Source: Janthinobacterium sp. PC23-8
GTDB lineage: Bacteria; Pseudomonadota; Gammaproteobacteria; Burkholderiales; Burkholderiaceae_D
NCBI RefSeq assembly: GCF_002250505.1
Contig: NZ_NJGY01000004.1
Location: 568,197-632,196 of the forward strand
Direction: 5' to 3'
DNA length: 64,000 nucleotides
Shown: positions 27,999-36,088 of the stretch, piece by piece
Numbering within the stretch: the stretch's first letter is position 1
How the letters are laid out: the number at the start of each line of letters is the position of its first letter
Made by a program: the position numbers and the translations under genes
The notes under the pieces: model-generated
What the model was told of the DNA's origin: nothing
What the model saw: only the letters and a program-made list of their open reading frames with translations
Database searches by the model: none

Positions 27999-28496
27999 AT
28001 GAAACAGTTACCATCGCTGCGCCAGGCAGCCTGCGCAGCATTGCTGGCACTGGCGCCGGCGGCGCAAGCCCAGACCGCGGGCCTGATCGAGAACCGGCCA
28101 CTGAGCGAAACCTGGCTCAACGCGGGCTTTTATTCCTACCATTTTCAGCGTGACAAGAACCTGAACGACAGCAATCCGGGCCTCGGTGCCGAATACCGTT
28201 TTTCCACGGTGGCGTCGGCCACGGCGGGACGCTTCTACAATAGCGACCGCGCCTATTCGAACTACCTCGGCGTGTATTACCAGCCCTTGCATGTCGGGCC
28301 GCTGCGCGTGGGCGCCGTGATCGGCGGCTTCAACGGCTATCCGAAGATGCGCGACGGCGGCTGGTTCCCGGCCCTGATTCCCACCGTCAGCTATGAATAC
28401 CAGCGCGTCGGCATCAATCTCGCCATCGTGCCGTCCTACAAGGACCGCCTGTATGGCGCGCTGAGCTTCCAGCTGAAGCTGAAGGTGTTCGAGTAG
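27999..28496 (+). CDS. small outer-membrane beta-barrel-like protein, unknown function
   Basis: A 165-aa protein with a signal peptide (residues 1-24, AALLALAPAAQAQ). Alternating aromatic/hydrophobic strands follow (WLNAGFYSYHF, GLGAEYRF, NYLGVYYQPL, GPLRVGAVIGGFNGY, VGINLAIVPSY). The last residues are a terminal strand, LSFQLKLKVFE, without the usual final Phe/Trp. The size suits an 8-stranded barrel. The start at 27999 has AGAGGA 6 nt upstream. I do not recognise a specific enzyme family. The preceding 227 bp are AT-rich, presumably promoters for this gene and the divergent PEP-CTERM gene. Confidence 0.7.
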   Translation: MKQLPSLRQAACAALLALAPAAQAQTAGLIENRPLSETWLNAGFYSYHFQRDKNLNDSNPGLGAEYRFSTVASATAGRFYNSDRAYSNYLGVYYQPLHVGPLRVGAVIGGFNGYPKMRDGGWFPALIPTVSYEYQRVGINLAIVPSYKDRLYGALSFQLKLKVFE

Positions 28497-28643
28497 ACGT
28501 TTTATCCTGTCCTGCCGTCGTTCATGCCGGCGATTCTGCAATCCGTCGCAGGCTTGATGCCTGCCGGCAAGGCGCTGGCTATAGTGCTTCATCGCCAGGC
28601 CAGCAGATGGCCGCCGGCACTCGACAACGACAGGAGAAACAGC

Positions 28644-28910
28644 ATGAAAGACATCAATTCGGCAGCGGGCAATGCAAGTTTCGACAGCTTCTGGCAAGGC
28701 TTGTCCGGCCTGGCGCGCCAGGGCATGGACGCGCTGGGCGCCATGTCCTGGCCCATGCTGCTGGCCTGCGCCATCGGCCTGGCCCTGTTCATCACCATCC
28801 TGCCGCTGGTACTGACCCTGTTCCTGATCTTCCTGCTGGTCAAATGGGCCAGCAACAGCGGCGGCTTCGGCTGGGATAAAAAAACAGCAGCGCAACAACC
28901 GCCGCAATAG
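28644..28910 (+). CDS. small membrane protein of 88 aa, unknown
   Basis: An 88-aa protein with an AGGAG ribosome site before ATG 28644. A hydrophilic N-terminal part of about 30 residues is followed by one long or two close hydrophobic segments (MLLACAIGLALFITILPLVL and TLFLIFLLVKWA). The tail contains GGFGWDKK. I do not recognise a family. It sits alone between the barrel-like protein and the VOC gene. Confidence 0.6.
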   Translation: MKDINSAAGNASFDSFWQGLSGLARQGMDALGAMSWPMLLACAIGLALFITILPLVLTLFLIFLLVKWASNSGGFGWDKKTAAQQPPQ

Positions 28911-29049
28911 TGCCTGCCGGTAACCATGCAAGGGAATCATTCTTGCCGGGGTAGCAAGGGTAGCCTATAGTGAGATGGACCGCGCGGCATGGAACGCAGC
29001 GCGCCATCGATGATCGAAGCTACTCCATCCCCGTTACAGGAGTGTTCCC

Positions 29050-29472
29050 ATGAGCAGCACCGCAAAGGCCACCAGGGCCACTACCATTGCCTGCCTGCGC
29101 TACCACGACGCGCCGGCCGCGATTGCCTGGCTGTGCCAGGCGCTGGGGTTTGAAAAACAACTGGTCGTCCCCGACAACGACGGCGGCATCGCCCATGCGC
29201 AGCTCAGCTTCGGCAACGGCATGATCATGCTGGGCTCCGTCACCGACAGCGAATACGGTCGCCTGATGCGCCAGCCTCGCGAGCTCGACGGCGCCAATAC
29301 GCAAAGCTGCTATCTGGTGGTCGAGAACGCCGACAGCGTCTACCGGCGCGCGGTCGAGGCCGGCGCCGAGATCGTGCTCGACATCAAGGATGAAGAATAC
29401 GGCGGGCGCGGCTTTACCTGCCGCGATCCCGAAGGCCACATCTGGAGCCTGGGCACGTACGACCCATGGTAA
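29050..29472 (+). CDS. VOC family (glyoxalase/bleomycin-resistance-like) protein
   Basis: A 140-aa protein with the paired beta-alpha-beta-beta-beta units of the vicinal oxygen chelate fold. It starts with ACLRYHDAPAAIAWLCQALGFE and ends with GFTCRDPEGHIWSLGTYDPW, the typical final strand with its metal-binding-like Glu/His region. This subgroup (PhnB/YcgJ-like) usually lacks a known substrate. It overlaps the start of the longer dipeptidase frame, and the real dipeptidase ATG lies 12 bp after its stop, so the two are probably co-transcribed. Confidence 0.85.
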   Translation: MSSTAKATRATTIACLRYHDAPAAIAWLCQALGFEKQLVVPDNDGGIAHAQLSFGNGMIMLGSVTDSEYGRLMRQPRELDGANTQSCYLVVENADSVYRRAVEAGAEIVLDIKDEEYGGRGFTCRDPEGHIWSLGTYDPW

Positions 29473-29483
29473 AACGGAGCACC

Positions 29484-30644
29484 ATGATCATCAGCATCGC
29501 CGCCACCGGCCTGGTCCTGCTCGGCGGCTTCCTGGCCACCCCCGCACTGGTCGACAAGAACATCAACCAGATCTACCCCGTCACCGCCCCGGCGCCATCA
29601 AAGCAGGCGCTCACCTTGCACCGCAGCCTGTGGATTGCCGACCTGCATGCGGACAGCCTGCTGTGGCAGCGCGACCTGAACCAGGCGGGCGGGCGCGGCC
29701 ATCTGGACTTCCCGCGTCTGGCGCAAGCCAATGTGGCGCTGCAGGCATTTTCCGTCGTCACTAAAACGCCGCGCAAGATGAATATCGAGCATAACGACGG
29801 CGACAGCGACAATATCACCGCGCTGGTGATGGCGCAGGGCCTGCCGCCGGCCACCTGGCACAGCCTGTTGGCACGCGCACTGTACCAGGCCAAGGAGCTG
29901 CGCCAGCTGGCCGATGCCAGCCACGGCACCATGCGCGTGATCGGCAGCCGCGCCCAGCTGCGCGCTTTTATTGCCGCGCGCGAGCAGGACCCGCGCCTGA
30001 TGGCCGGCTGGCTGACCCTGGAAGGCGCGCATGCGCTCGAAGGCCAACTCGGCAATCTTGATAGCTTGTACCGCGCCGGCTACCGCATGGCCGCGCCGAC
30101 GCATTTTTTTGACACCGAATGGTCCGGCTCGCAGCACGGCATGGTCAAGGGCGGCCTGACGCCGCTGGGACGCGACTGGCTGCGCGCCATGGAACAGCGC
30201 AAGATGATCGTCGACCTGGCCCACGCGTCCGGCGCCACCATCGAGGACGTGCTGACGCTGGCGCAACGCCCGGTGATGGTGTCGCATACGGGCGTGCGCG
30301 GCACTTGCGCCAATGGCCGCAATCTCAGCGACGCGCAACTGACACGCATCGCCGCGCAAGGCGGGCTGGTGGGCATCGGTTTCTGGAACACGGCCGTCTG
30401 CGGCAAGGACGTCAAGGCCATCGCGCGCGCCATCGTGCATGCGGTGGCGGTAATGGGCGTGGCACATGTGGCCTACGGCTCGGACTTCGATGGCGCCGTC
30501 ACCACCGCCATCGACGCGGCCGGCCTGCAGCGCTTGACCCAGGCGCTGCTGGACGCGGGCCTGTCGCCGGCGCAGATACGCCGCATCGCCGGTGAAAACG
30601 TGCGCGACTTTTTGCTGAAAAACCTGCCCGATGATGATGCCTGA
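29484..30644 (+). CDS. membrane dipeptidase (peptidase M19, renal dipeptidase family)
   Basis: A 386-aa dizinc dipeptidase. An N-terminal hydrophobic signal/anchor (residues 1-20) places it in the envelope. Metal-site motifs include DLHADSLLW at about 56, a bridging Glu in TLEGAHALEGQ, MVSHTGVRGTCANGRNLSD with the conserved His, and AYGSDFDGAV. The start at 29484 has GGAG 5 nt upstream; an in-frame start 6 codons earlier overlaps the VOC gene. Substrates are usually dipeptides, often with a D-residue. It is convergent with the deaminase gene at 30656. Confidence 0.9.
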   Translation: MIISIAATGLVLLGGFLATPALVDKNINQIYPVTAPAPSKQALTLHRSLWIADLHADSLLWQRDLNQAGGRGHLDFPRLAQANVALQAFSVVTKTPRKMNIEHNDGDSDNITALVMAQGLPPATWHSLLARALYQAKELRQLADASHGTMRVIGSRAQLRAFIAAREQDPRLMAGWLTLEGAHALEGQLGNLDSLYRAGYRMAAPTHFFDTEWSGSQHGMVKGGLTPLGRDWLRAMEQRKMIVDLAHASGATIEDVLTLAQRPVMVSHTGVRGTCANGRNLSDAQLTRIAAQGGLVGIGFWNTAVCGKDVKAIARAIVHAVAVMGVAHVAYGSDFDGAVTTAIDAAGLQRLTQALLDAGLSPAQIRRIAGENVRDFLLKNLPDDDA

Positions 30645-30662
30645 CTGAGCGACGCTCAGGAG
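30645..30662. terminator. small hairpin between convergent genes
   Basis: CTGAGC-gac-GCTCAG forms a perfect 6-bp stem in the 11-bp gap and edge between the convergent dipeptidase and deaminase genes. There is no T-run, so termination is only a possibility. Confidence 0.25.
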
Positions 30663-31867
30663 AGCGCCGCGATCAGCGCCTGGTCCGCCACCTGGCGCGG
30701 CTCGATTTTGATCAGCTTGCTGTACAGCGGCGGCAGCGCCTGGCACAGCGCCAGCAAATCAGCCTCAGGCATTGCTGCGCGCACATACTGGAACTGCGCC
30801 GGATTGTTTTCGGGCAGCGCCCCTTCCATGGTCGAGCCATACGCGCCCAGGGTCATGAAGCTGGCCGCACCGTCATCAAGTCCGCCGGACAGCACGAAAG
30901 TGCCGTGCTTGGGGTGGCCCAGGTAGCGCTTGATGTCTTCCTGCTGCGCACTGTCTTTTCCTGCCATCAATTCATGGCGCAGCTGCGCATACTGGCGCGT
31001 GCATTCCATGAACGGCGTGCGTATCAGCGACTGCGACTGCCGACCCGGCAGGCACAGCAGCAAGTTGCCAAAGGAATCGAGCAGGGCCGCTGCCTCGCCC
31101 GCGCCGCCGTCGCGCCTGTCCTGCTCCATGGCCGCTTGCAAAAACGGTGCCAGTCCCGCGTCGGGCGCATGCGGCGTACAGCGGTAGCTCAAGGCTGCGC
31201 GATAACGCTGGCGCAGCGCGACCACCACGGCGTGATCGGGCGGCAAGCTGGCCGGATCGCACAGCGGACCGGCATCGCCGGCGTGCAGCAGCCGCATCAC
31301 CTGTGCGACCATCGATTCGAACACCAGCGTGCACAGCGCCTGCGTCGCCTCGTGGATGCTCTTGCCGATAAAAAAAGGTTTTGGTGGAGCGCCCGAGGCG
31401 GCGCGCGCATACTCGGTATCGCCGCGCACGGCCGGATAGCAAAAGCGGCTGGCCGCCTGCGCGCGCAGCGGCGCCGGCAAGGCCGTGAAACTGGCGCGAT
31501 TATCGTAATTGATGCCGGCATTGCCATCGGGCGCGGCCACCACCACATGGAAGCCGGCCGCCAGGATGGCGCCCGTGCACATGCAGCAGGGGTCGAGCGA
31601 GGTGACGAGGGTCAGTTCCTGCGGCGCTGGCAGGACGGCGCCTGCTGATACTTGCGCAAAATACCAGTCGACCAGCTGGCGCTCGCCATGCGCGGTAGGG
31701 TCCGCCACCAGGCCGCCCTGCACCACATTGTTGTGCATCGATTGCAGCACGTTGCCAAAGCCGTCGAGCAGCACGCCGCCGACAGCGAAGGTGCCCTGGG
31801 TCCTGGCCGCCAGCGCTTCGGCCGCGGCAATCGCCACGGCGGCCTGGATATCGATGGTCTTGTTCAA
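30656..31867 (-). CDS. two-domain nucleoside/base deaminase-like protein with degenerate second half
   Basis: A 403-aa protein of the cytidine deaminase superfamily. The N-terminal domain has a complete zinc site: His60-Gly-Glu62 in TAHGERQ and Cys94/Cys97 in LDPCCMCTGA, as in guanine, tRNA-adenosine and cytosine-type deaminases. The C-terminal half repeats the fold in outline. GVLLDGFGNVLQ at 31-42 is echoed by AALLDSFGNLLL at 260-271, but zinc ligands are lost (HGE becomes MEC near 287-289; PCCMC becomes DDGAA near 331). It is much longer than common nucleoside deaminases. It lies last in the punA-deoB-deoA-cdd operon, 7 bp after cdd, so a nucleoside or base is the likely substrate. The exact substrate is unknown. 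Confidence 0.75.
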   Translation of the reverse strand: MNKTIDIQAAVAIAAAEALAARTQGTFAVGGVLLDGFGNVLQSMHNNVVQGGLVADPTAHGERQLVDWYFAQVSAGAVLPAPQELTLVTSLDPCCMCTGAILAAGFHVVVAAPDGNAGINYDNRASFTALPAPLRAQAASRFCYPAVRGDTEYARAASGAPPKPFFIGKSIHEATQALCTLVFESMVAQVMRLLHAGDAGPLCDPASLPPDHAVVVALRQRYRAALSYRCTPHAPDAGLAPFLQAAMEQDRRDGGAGEAAALLDSFGNLLLCLPGRQSQSLIRTPFMECTRQYAQLRHELMAGKDSAQQEDIKRYLGHPKHGTFVLSGGLDDGAASFMTLGAYGSTMEGALPENNPAQFQYVRAAMPEADLLALCQALPPLYSKLIKIEPRQVADQALIAALS

Positions 31868-31874
31868 CTTGACC

Positions 31875-32282
31875 TTATTTCATATCCAGGTCGGAGCTGC
31901 CAAAACCATGGGGCAGCAGCCAGCCGGCCGTCACTTCCATGATGTCGTTGTTCAGGTTGGTCAGCAGCACCGGCAGGTCGGCGCCGCCCAGCTCGAACAT
32001 CACCTGGCGGCAGGCGCCGCAGGGCGAAATCGGCTGGGCCGTGTCGCCGGTGACGGCCAGCTTTTCAAAATCGCCCGGCTGGCAGCCAGCCGCGATGGCG
32101 CTGAAAAACGCGGTGCGCTCGGCGCAGTTGCACAGGCCGTAAGCGGCGTTTTCCACATTACAGCCACGAAATACGCGGCCATCCTTGCACAGCAGCGCCG
32201 CGCCCACCTTGAAGCGCGAGTAAGGCGCATAGGCCAGTTCACGGCCGGCGTTGGCTTCGGCGATCAGTTCTTCGTTGTTCAT
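31875..32282 (-). CDS. cdd: cytidine deaminase
   Basis: A 135-aa homotetrameric-type cytidine deaminase converting (deoxy)cytidine to (deoxy)uridine. The zinc site is Cys53-Ala-Glu55 in CNCAERTAFF with Cys88 and Cys91 in SPCGACRQ. The substrate-binding FKVGAALLCKDGRVFRGCNVENAAYG is complete. It lies 16 bp after deoA in the nucleoside salvage operon. Confidence 0.96.
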   Translation of the reverse strand: MNNEELIAEANAGRELAYAPYSRFKVGAALLCKDGRVFRGCNVENAAYGLCNCAERTAFFSAIAAGCQPGDFEKLAVTGDTAQPISPCGACRQVMFELGGADLPVLLTNLNNDIMEVTAGWLLPHGFGSSDLDMK

Positions 32283-32298
32283 TATTTCCCCATGATTG

Positions 32299-33621
32299 TT
32301 ACGGACGTATCGTACGATAAATCACCGGCCTGGCCGTCAGGGCCACCGCACTGATCTCATACGCCGCCTGGATTTCCTTCACGGCCTGCTGCGCCGCCGC
32401 TTGCGTGCGCGCATGCACTATCGCCAGAGGCTGACCGACGGCGACCTGTTCGCCCAGGCCCACCAGATCCGTCAGGCCGACGGCAAAGTCGATCGCGTCG
32501 CTCGGACGGCGGCGGCCACCGCCCAGCGACACCACGGCAAGACCGATGGCGCGGCAGTCGCGCACATGGGCAAAACCGGCGGCCAGCGCTGGCGCCGGCA
32601 CCACGAACGGCGCACGCTCCAGGTGCTGGTCCGGGTTCTCGATCAAATCCGCCGGGCCGCCCAGGGCCGACACCATGCGCGAAAAACGCTCGGCTGCCGC
32701 GCCCGAGGCGAGCACCGCTTCGAGCTGGACGCGCGCTTCTGCTTCGCTGGCGGCCAGGCCGCCCAGCACCAGCATTTCGGCGCACAGCGCCAGCGTCACT
32801 TCATGCAAGCGCGCCGGGCGCGAACGCCCCGTCAGGTAATCGATGGCGCCGCGCACTTCAAGCGCATTGCCGGCGTACGGCGCCAGCGATTCGTTCATGT
32901 CGGTCAACAGGGCCGAGGTCTGCATGCCGGCGCCATTGCCGACGGCGACGATGCTCTCGGCCAGTTCCACCGACTTGTCGTAGGTCGGCATAAAGGCGCC
33001 GCTGCCCACTTTCACGTCCATTACCAGCGCGTCGAGCCCGGCCGACAGTTTTTTCGACAGGATCGAGCCGGTAATCATGGCCACCGATTCAACCGTGGCG
33101 GTAACGTCGCGGATGCTGTAGAAACGCTTGTCGGCCGGCGCCAGCTGCGCCGTCTGGCCGATAATGGCCACGCCAACTTCCTGCACCACCTTGCGGAACA
33201 GTTCATTGTCCGGCACGGTGCAGTAGCCGGGTATGGCGTCGAATTTGTCCAGCGTGCCGCCCGTATGGCCCAGGCCGCGGCCCGAGATCATCGGCACATA
33301 GCCGCCGCACGCGGCGATCATCGGCCCCAGCAGCAAGGAGACCACGTCGCCCACGCCGCCCGTCGAATGCTTGTCGAGCACGGGGCCGGGCAGGTTCAGC
33401 GAGCGCCAGTCCAGCACCTGGCCCGAGTCGCGCATGGCCAGGGTGAACGCCACGCGCTCGTCCATGTTCATGTCATTGAAAAACACCGCCATGCCCAGCG
33501 CGGCGATCTGGCCTTCGCTGACGCTGCCATCGGTAATGCCGCGCACGAAAAACGCGATCTCCTCGGCGCTCAGCACGCCCTTGTCGCGCTTCTTGCGGAT
33601 GATTTCCTGGGTTAAGAACAT
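32299..33621 (-). CDS. deoA: thymidine phosphorylase
   Basis: A 440-aa enzyme cleaving thymidine and deoxyuridine to base and deoxyribose-1-phosphate. The family signature is complete: DKHSTGGVGDVVSLLLGPMIAACGGYVPMISGRGLGHTGGTLDK at about 84-128. The Arg/Ser/Lys substrate residues in YSIRDVTATVESVAMITGSILSKK follow. It feeds pyrimidine bases to the Pre/Pyd operon and sugar phosphate to DeoB. It is 30 bp after deoB. Confidence 0.96.
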   Translation of the reverse strand: MFLTQEIIRKKRDKGVLSAEEIAFFVRGITDGSVSEGQIAALGMAVFFNDMNMDERVAFTLAMRDSGQVLDWRSLNLPGPVLDKHSTGGVGDVVSLLLGPMIAACGGYVPMISGRGLGHTGGTLDKFDAIPGYCTVPDNELFRKVVQEVGVAIIGQTAQLAPADKRFYSIRDVTATVESVAMITGSILSKKLSAGLDALVMDVKVGSGAFMPTYDKSVELAESIVAVGNGAGMQTSALLTDMNESLAPYAGNALEVRGAIDYLTGRSRPARLHEVTLALCAEMLVLGGLAASEAEARVQLEAVLASGAAAERFSRMVSALGGPADLIENPDQHLERAPFVVPAPALAAGFAHVRDCRAIGLAVVSLGGGRRRPSDAIDFAVGLTDLVGLGEQVAVGQPLAIVHARTQAAAQQAVKEIQAAYEISAVALTARPVIYRTIRP

Positions 33622-33651
33622 TGAAACTCCAATCCGAGAATGAAGACGTGC

Positions 33652-34845
33652 TTACAGTACATTGACGCCATTGGCCAGCGGCGCGACGCCCAGATGATGG
33701 GCCAGCGTCTGGCCGATATCGGAGAAGCTTTCGGAAATACCGAGCGCGCGCGGCGCCACGCCAGGGCCGAAGAAGATCATCGGAATATGTTCGCGCGTGT
33801 GGTCCGAGCCGTGCCAGGTTGGGTCGCAGCCATGGTCGGCGGTGATCACCACCAGGTCGCCTTGTTTTAGTTTCGCCATGAATTCCGGCAGGCGCGCGTC
33901 CATTTCGCGCAGCGCGTCGGCGTAGCCTTCGGTATTGCGGCGGTGGCCGTAGGCCTGGTCAAAGTCGACGAAATTGACGAAGGTGAGCGACTTGTCCCCG
34001 ACTTCGTCGGCGGTTTTCAACAGCGCTTCGAACAGCGCCATATTGTCGACGCCTTTCACCACGCGCGAGATGCCTTGGGTGGCGAAAATGTCGCTGATCT
34101 TGCCCAGGCCGACGACTTCGCCGCCGGCGTTTTTCACATGATCGAGCAGGGTCGGTGCGGGCGGCGCGACAGCGTAGTCGTGGCGGTTGCTGGTGCGCGT
34201 GTACTGGCCGTTGCTGCCCGTGAAGGGGCGCGCGATCACGCGGCCGATATTGTAGGGTTCGACCAGCTTGAAGGCCATTTCGCACACTTCGTACAGGCGC
34301 TCCAGGCCGAACGATGCTTCGTGCGCGGCGATCTGCATCACCGAGTCGCCCGAAGTGTAGATGATCAGCTTGCCGGTGGCGACATGTTCGTCGCCATGCT
34401 TGTTGATGATGTCGGTGCCCGAAGCGTGGCAGTCGCCAAGGAAACCGGGCACGCCCGACATGGCCTTCAATTTGTCGGTCAGGTCTTGCGGGAAGGACGG
34501 CGTGGTGCGGGGGAAATATCCCCAGTCGAATTCGACCGGCACGCCGGCGATTTCCCAGTGGCCGCTTTGCGTGTCCTTGCCGGTGGAACGTTCGCGCGCG
34601 GCGCCATAGGCGCCCGTAAAGCCGTCGCGCTGGTCGAAGCCGGTGGCCCATTCGCCGCTGGCGAGGTGGGCGGCGGCGCCCAGGCCCAGGCGCTCCATGT
34701 TCGGCAGGGTCAAGGTCTTGCCGCTGTTGGCGACAGTGCTGGCGATATGGCCAAAGGTGTTGGCGCCTGCGTCGCCGTACTTGGCGGCGTCTGGCGTCGC
34801 GCCAAGGCCGAAGGAATCGAGCAGGAGGATAAATGCGCGTGACAT
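33652..34845 (-). CDS. deoB: phosphopentomutase
   Basis: A 397-aa alkaline-phosphatase-superfamily mutase interconverting (deoxy)ribose-1- and -5-phosphate. Metal-binding motifs are ILLDSFGLGATPDA at the N-terminus, and the C-terminal DFDQAYGHRRN and ITADHGCDPTWHGSDHTREH. The phosphothreonine region is in TGKDTQSGHWEIAG. The ATG at 34845 is 101 bp after punA. No deoC is found next to it, so the deoxyribose-5-phosphate aldolase step must be encoded elsewhere. Confidence 0.95.
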   Translation of the reverse strand: MSRAFILLLDSFGLGATPDAAKYGDAGANTFGHIASTVANSGKTLTLPNMERLGLGAAAHLASGEWATGFDQRDGFTGAYGAARERSTGKDTQSGHWEIAGVPVEFDWGYFPRTTPSFPQDLTDKLKAMSGVPGFLGDCHASGTDIINKHGDEHVATGKLIIYTSGDSVMQIAAHEASFGLERLYEVCEMAFKLVEPYNIGRVIARPFTGSNGQYTRTSNRHDYAVAPPAPTLLDHVKNAGGEVVGLGKISDIFATQGISRVVKGVDNMALFEALLKTADEVGDKSLTFVNFVDFDQAYGHRRNTEGYADALREMDARLPEFMAKLKQGDLVVITADHGCDPTWHGSDHTREHIPMIFFGPGVAPRALGISESFSDIGQTLAHHLGVAPLANGVNVL

Positions 34846-34880
34846 GATAAGGCTCGCTGTAGAGGTAATGCCGATAGTGT

Positions 34881-34899
34881 AGGCCGGATCGTCCGGCCT
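34881..34899 (-). terminator. hairpin between punA and deoB
   Basis: A perfect 8-bp stem AGGCCGGA-tcg-TCCGGCCT lies in the 101-bp gap between punA and deoB. There is no T-run. It may be an mRNA processing or partial attenuation site setting punA above deo expression. Confidence 0.35.
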
Positions 34900-34946
34900 C
34901 GCCGCGCAAGGCTCAATACACGCCTGGCGCGCGGCGGGGACGATGC

Positions 34947-35786
34947 TCAAGCTTGGGGTGTCGCAGCGACGTTGGCCAAAAACGCCAGAATCAGCTTGAC
35001 CAGGTCTTTCGCGCCGATGGCCGCGTATTTCAGCGTCTGCTCGTGCGACAGTGCGAACGGCGACATGCCTTCGGCCAGGTTGGTAATCACCGACACGCCC
35101 ACCACTTTCAGGTCGCAATGGCGGGCCGACACCACTTCCGGCACCACCGACATGCCGACCGTGTCGGCGCCCAGGCGGGCCATCATGCGGATCTCGGCGG
35201 CCGTCTCGAAGTTCGGCCCAGGGTAGGCCACGAACACACCTTCGTGCAGCGTGATGCCGTTGGCGGCGGCGGACTCCTTGACTTGCTGGCGCAGTGTGGC
35301 GTCATAGGCATTGGCCATGCTGAAAAAGCGCGGGCCGAAACGGTCGTCGTTCGGGCCGACCATCGGCGTGCCCGGCAACAGATTGATATGATCGGTAATG
35401 GCCACCAGGCTGCCGGCGTCCACTTCGGGACGCAGGGAACCGGCGGCATTGGTGACGAACAGCATTTCGCAGCCCAGCAGTTTCAAGGTGCGGATGGCGC
35501 TGGTCATCACGCCCATGCCATAGCCCTCATAGAAATGGCCGCGGCCTTTCATGCACACCACCGCCACGCCCGACAGGGTGCCGACCACCAGTTCTCCCGC
35601 ATGGCCATGCACGGTGCTGATCGGGAAACCCGGCAATTCGTCAAAGCTGATGCTGACGGCGTCGGTCATCTGTTCGGCCAACACGCCCAGGCCGGAACCG
35701 AGAATCATCGCCACGCGCGGCTTGAAATGTTCAGGGGCGCGGGCACGGATGATTTCGGCGGCGTGGAAAGGGGCGTTGTTCGACAT
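34947..35786 (-). CDS. punA: purine-nucleoside phosphorylase (PNP family 1)
   Basis: A 279-aa trimeric-type PNP releasing hypoxanthine, guanine or xanthine from nucleosides. The phosphate loop is ILGSGLGVLAE. VCMKGRGHFYEGY, LFVTNAAGSL, AYPGPNFETAAEIR and GMSVVPEVVSARH complete the active site (Asn/Glu base-recognition region VITNLAEG). The ATG at 35786 is preceded by GAGGAC. It is the first gene of the salvage operon and lies 126 bp downstream of copy A of the shared promoter element. Confidence 0.94.
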   Translation of the reverse strand: MSNNAPFHAAEIIRARAPEHFKPRVAMILGSGLGVLAEQMTDAVSISFDELPGFPISTVHGHAGELVVGTLSGVAVVCMKGRGHFYEGYGMGVMTSAIRTLKLLGCEMLFVTNAAGSLRPEVDAGSLVAITDHINLLPGTPMVGPNDDRFGPRFFSMANAYDATLRQQVKESAAANGITLHEGVFVAYPGPNFETAAEIRMMARLGADTVGMSVVPEVVSARHCDLKVVGVSVITNLAEGMSPFALSHEQTLKYAAIGAKDLVKLILAFLANVAATPQA

Positions 35787-36088
35787 GAGGGTCCTCGTGG
35801 TTGATGAGTTGGTATGCGGATCGGTGTTGGATCTTTTGTGTGCAGCCTGCAGCGCGCGTGATACGGGCGGTCTGTGCAGGACTATCGAATGCGCTTGGGT
35901 GCTATCAGGCGCCACTATGCATCAAGCGCAATATGTATGGCAAATACCATTTTTCTTGCACATTTATACAAAAGATATATAAATGGCCGGCATTATAAAG
36001 CAGCCGGCCTTGCCATGTCAGCGATGCCGATTGACAGCCACTCGACAAAAGTTTAACCTCACAAACAATTGTCCAAACCAGGCCTGCC
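35787..36088. other. 302-bp divergent intergenic region punA/psuK
   Basis: This region separates punA (minus) from psuK (plus). Its AT-rich centre (35913-35984) is copy A of the repeated promoter element. The remaining part, 35787-35912, is an ordinary GC-rich leader of punA without obvious structure. The part next to psuK, 35985-36088, presumably carries the psuK promoter, and I see no clear motif there. Confidence 0.6.
35913..35984 (-). promoter_or_regulatory. repeated promoter/operator element, copy A (upstream of punA)
   Basis: Read towards punA: dyad ATTTATA-N9-TATAAAT (35984-35962), 14 nt, GTATTTGCCATAC (35947-35935), 10 nt, TGATGCATAGTG (35924-35913). A sigma70-like promoter is embedded: -35 TTGCCA, 18-nt spacer, -10 CATAGT. 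The dyad centre lies about 66 bp upstream of the predicted transcription start and contains T-N11-A, as in LysR-type sites. Copies B and C share order and spacing. Confidence 0.72.

Noticed and set aside
27999..28496. Assignment of the small barrel protein as PagP
   Set aside because: The size is similar, but I see no PagP catalytic pattern, so it is left without a function.
35913..35984. Reading the three-copy element as a riboswitch or transposon-like repeat
   Set aside because: The conserved block ends at the predicted -10, so it would lie upstream of the RNA. Copies have no terminal repeats or target duplications and are placed consistently before related genes.
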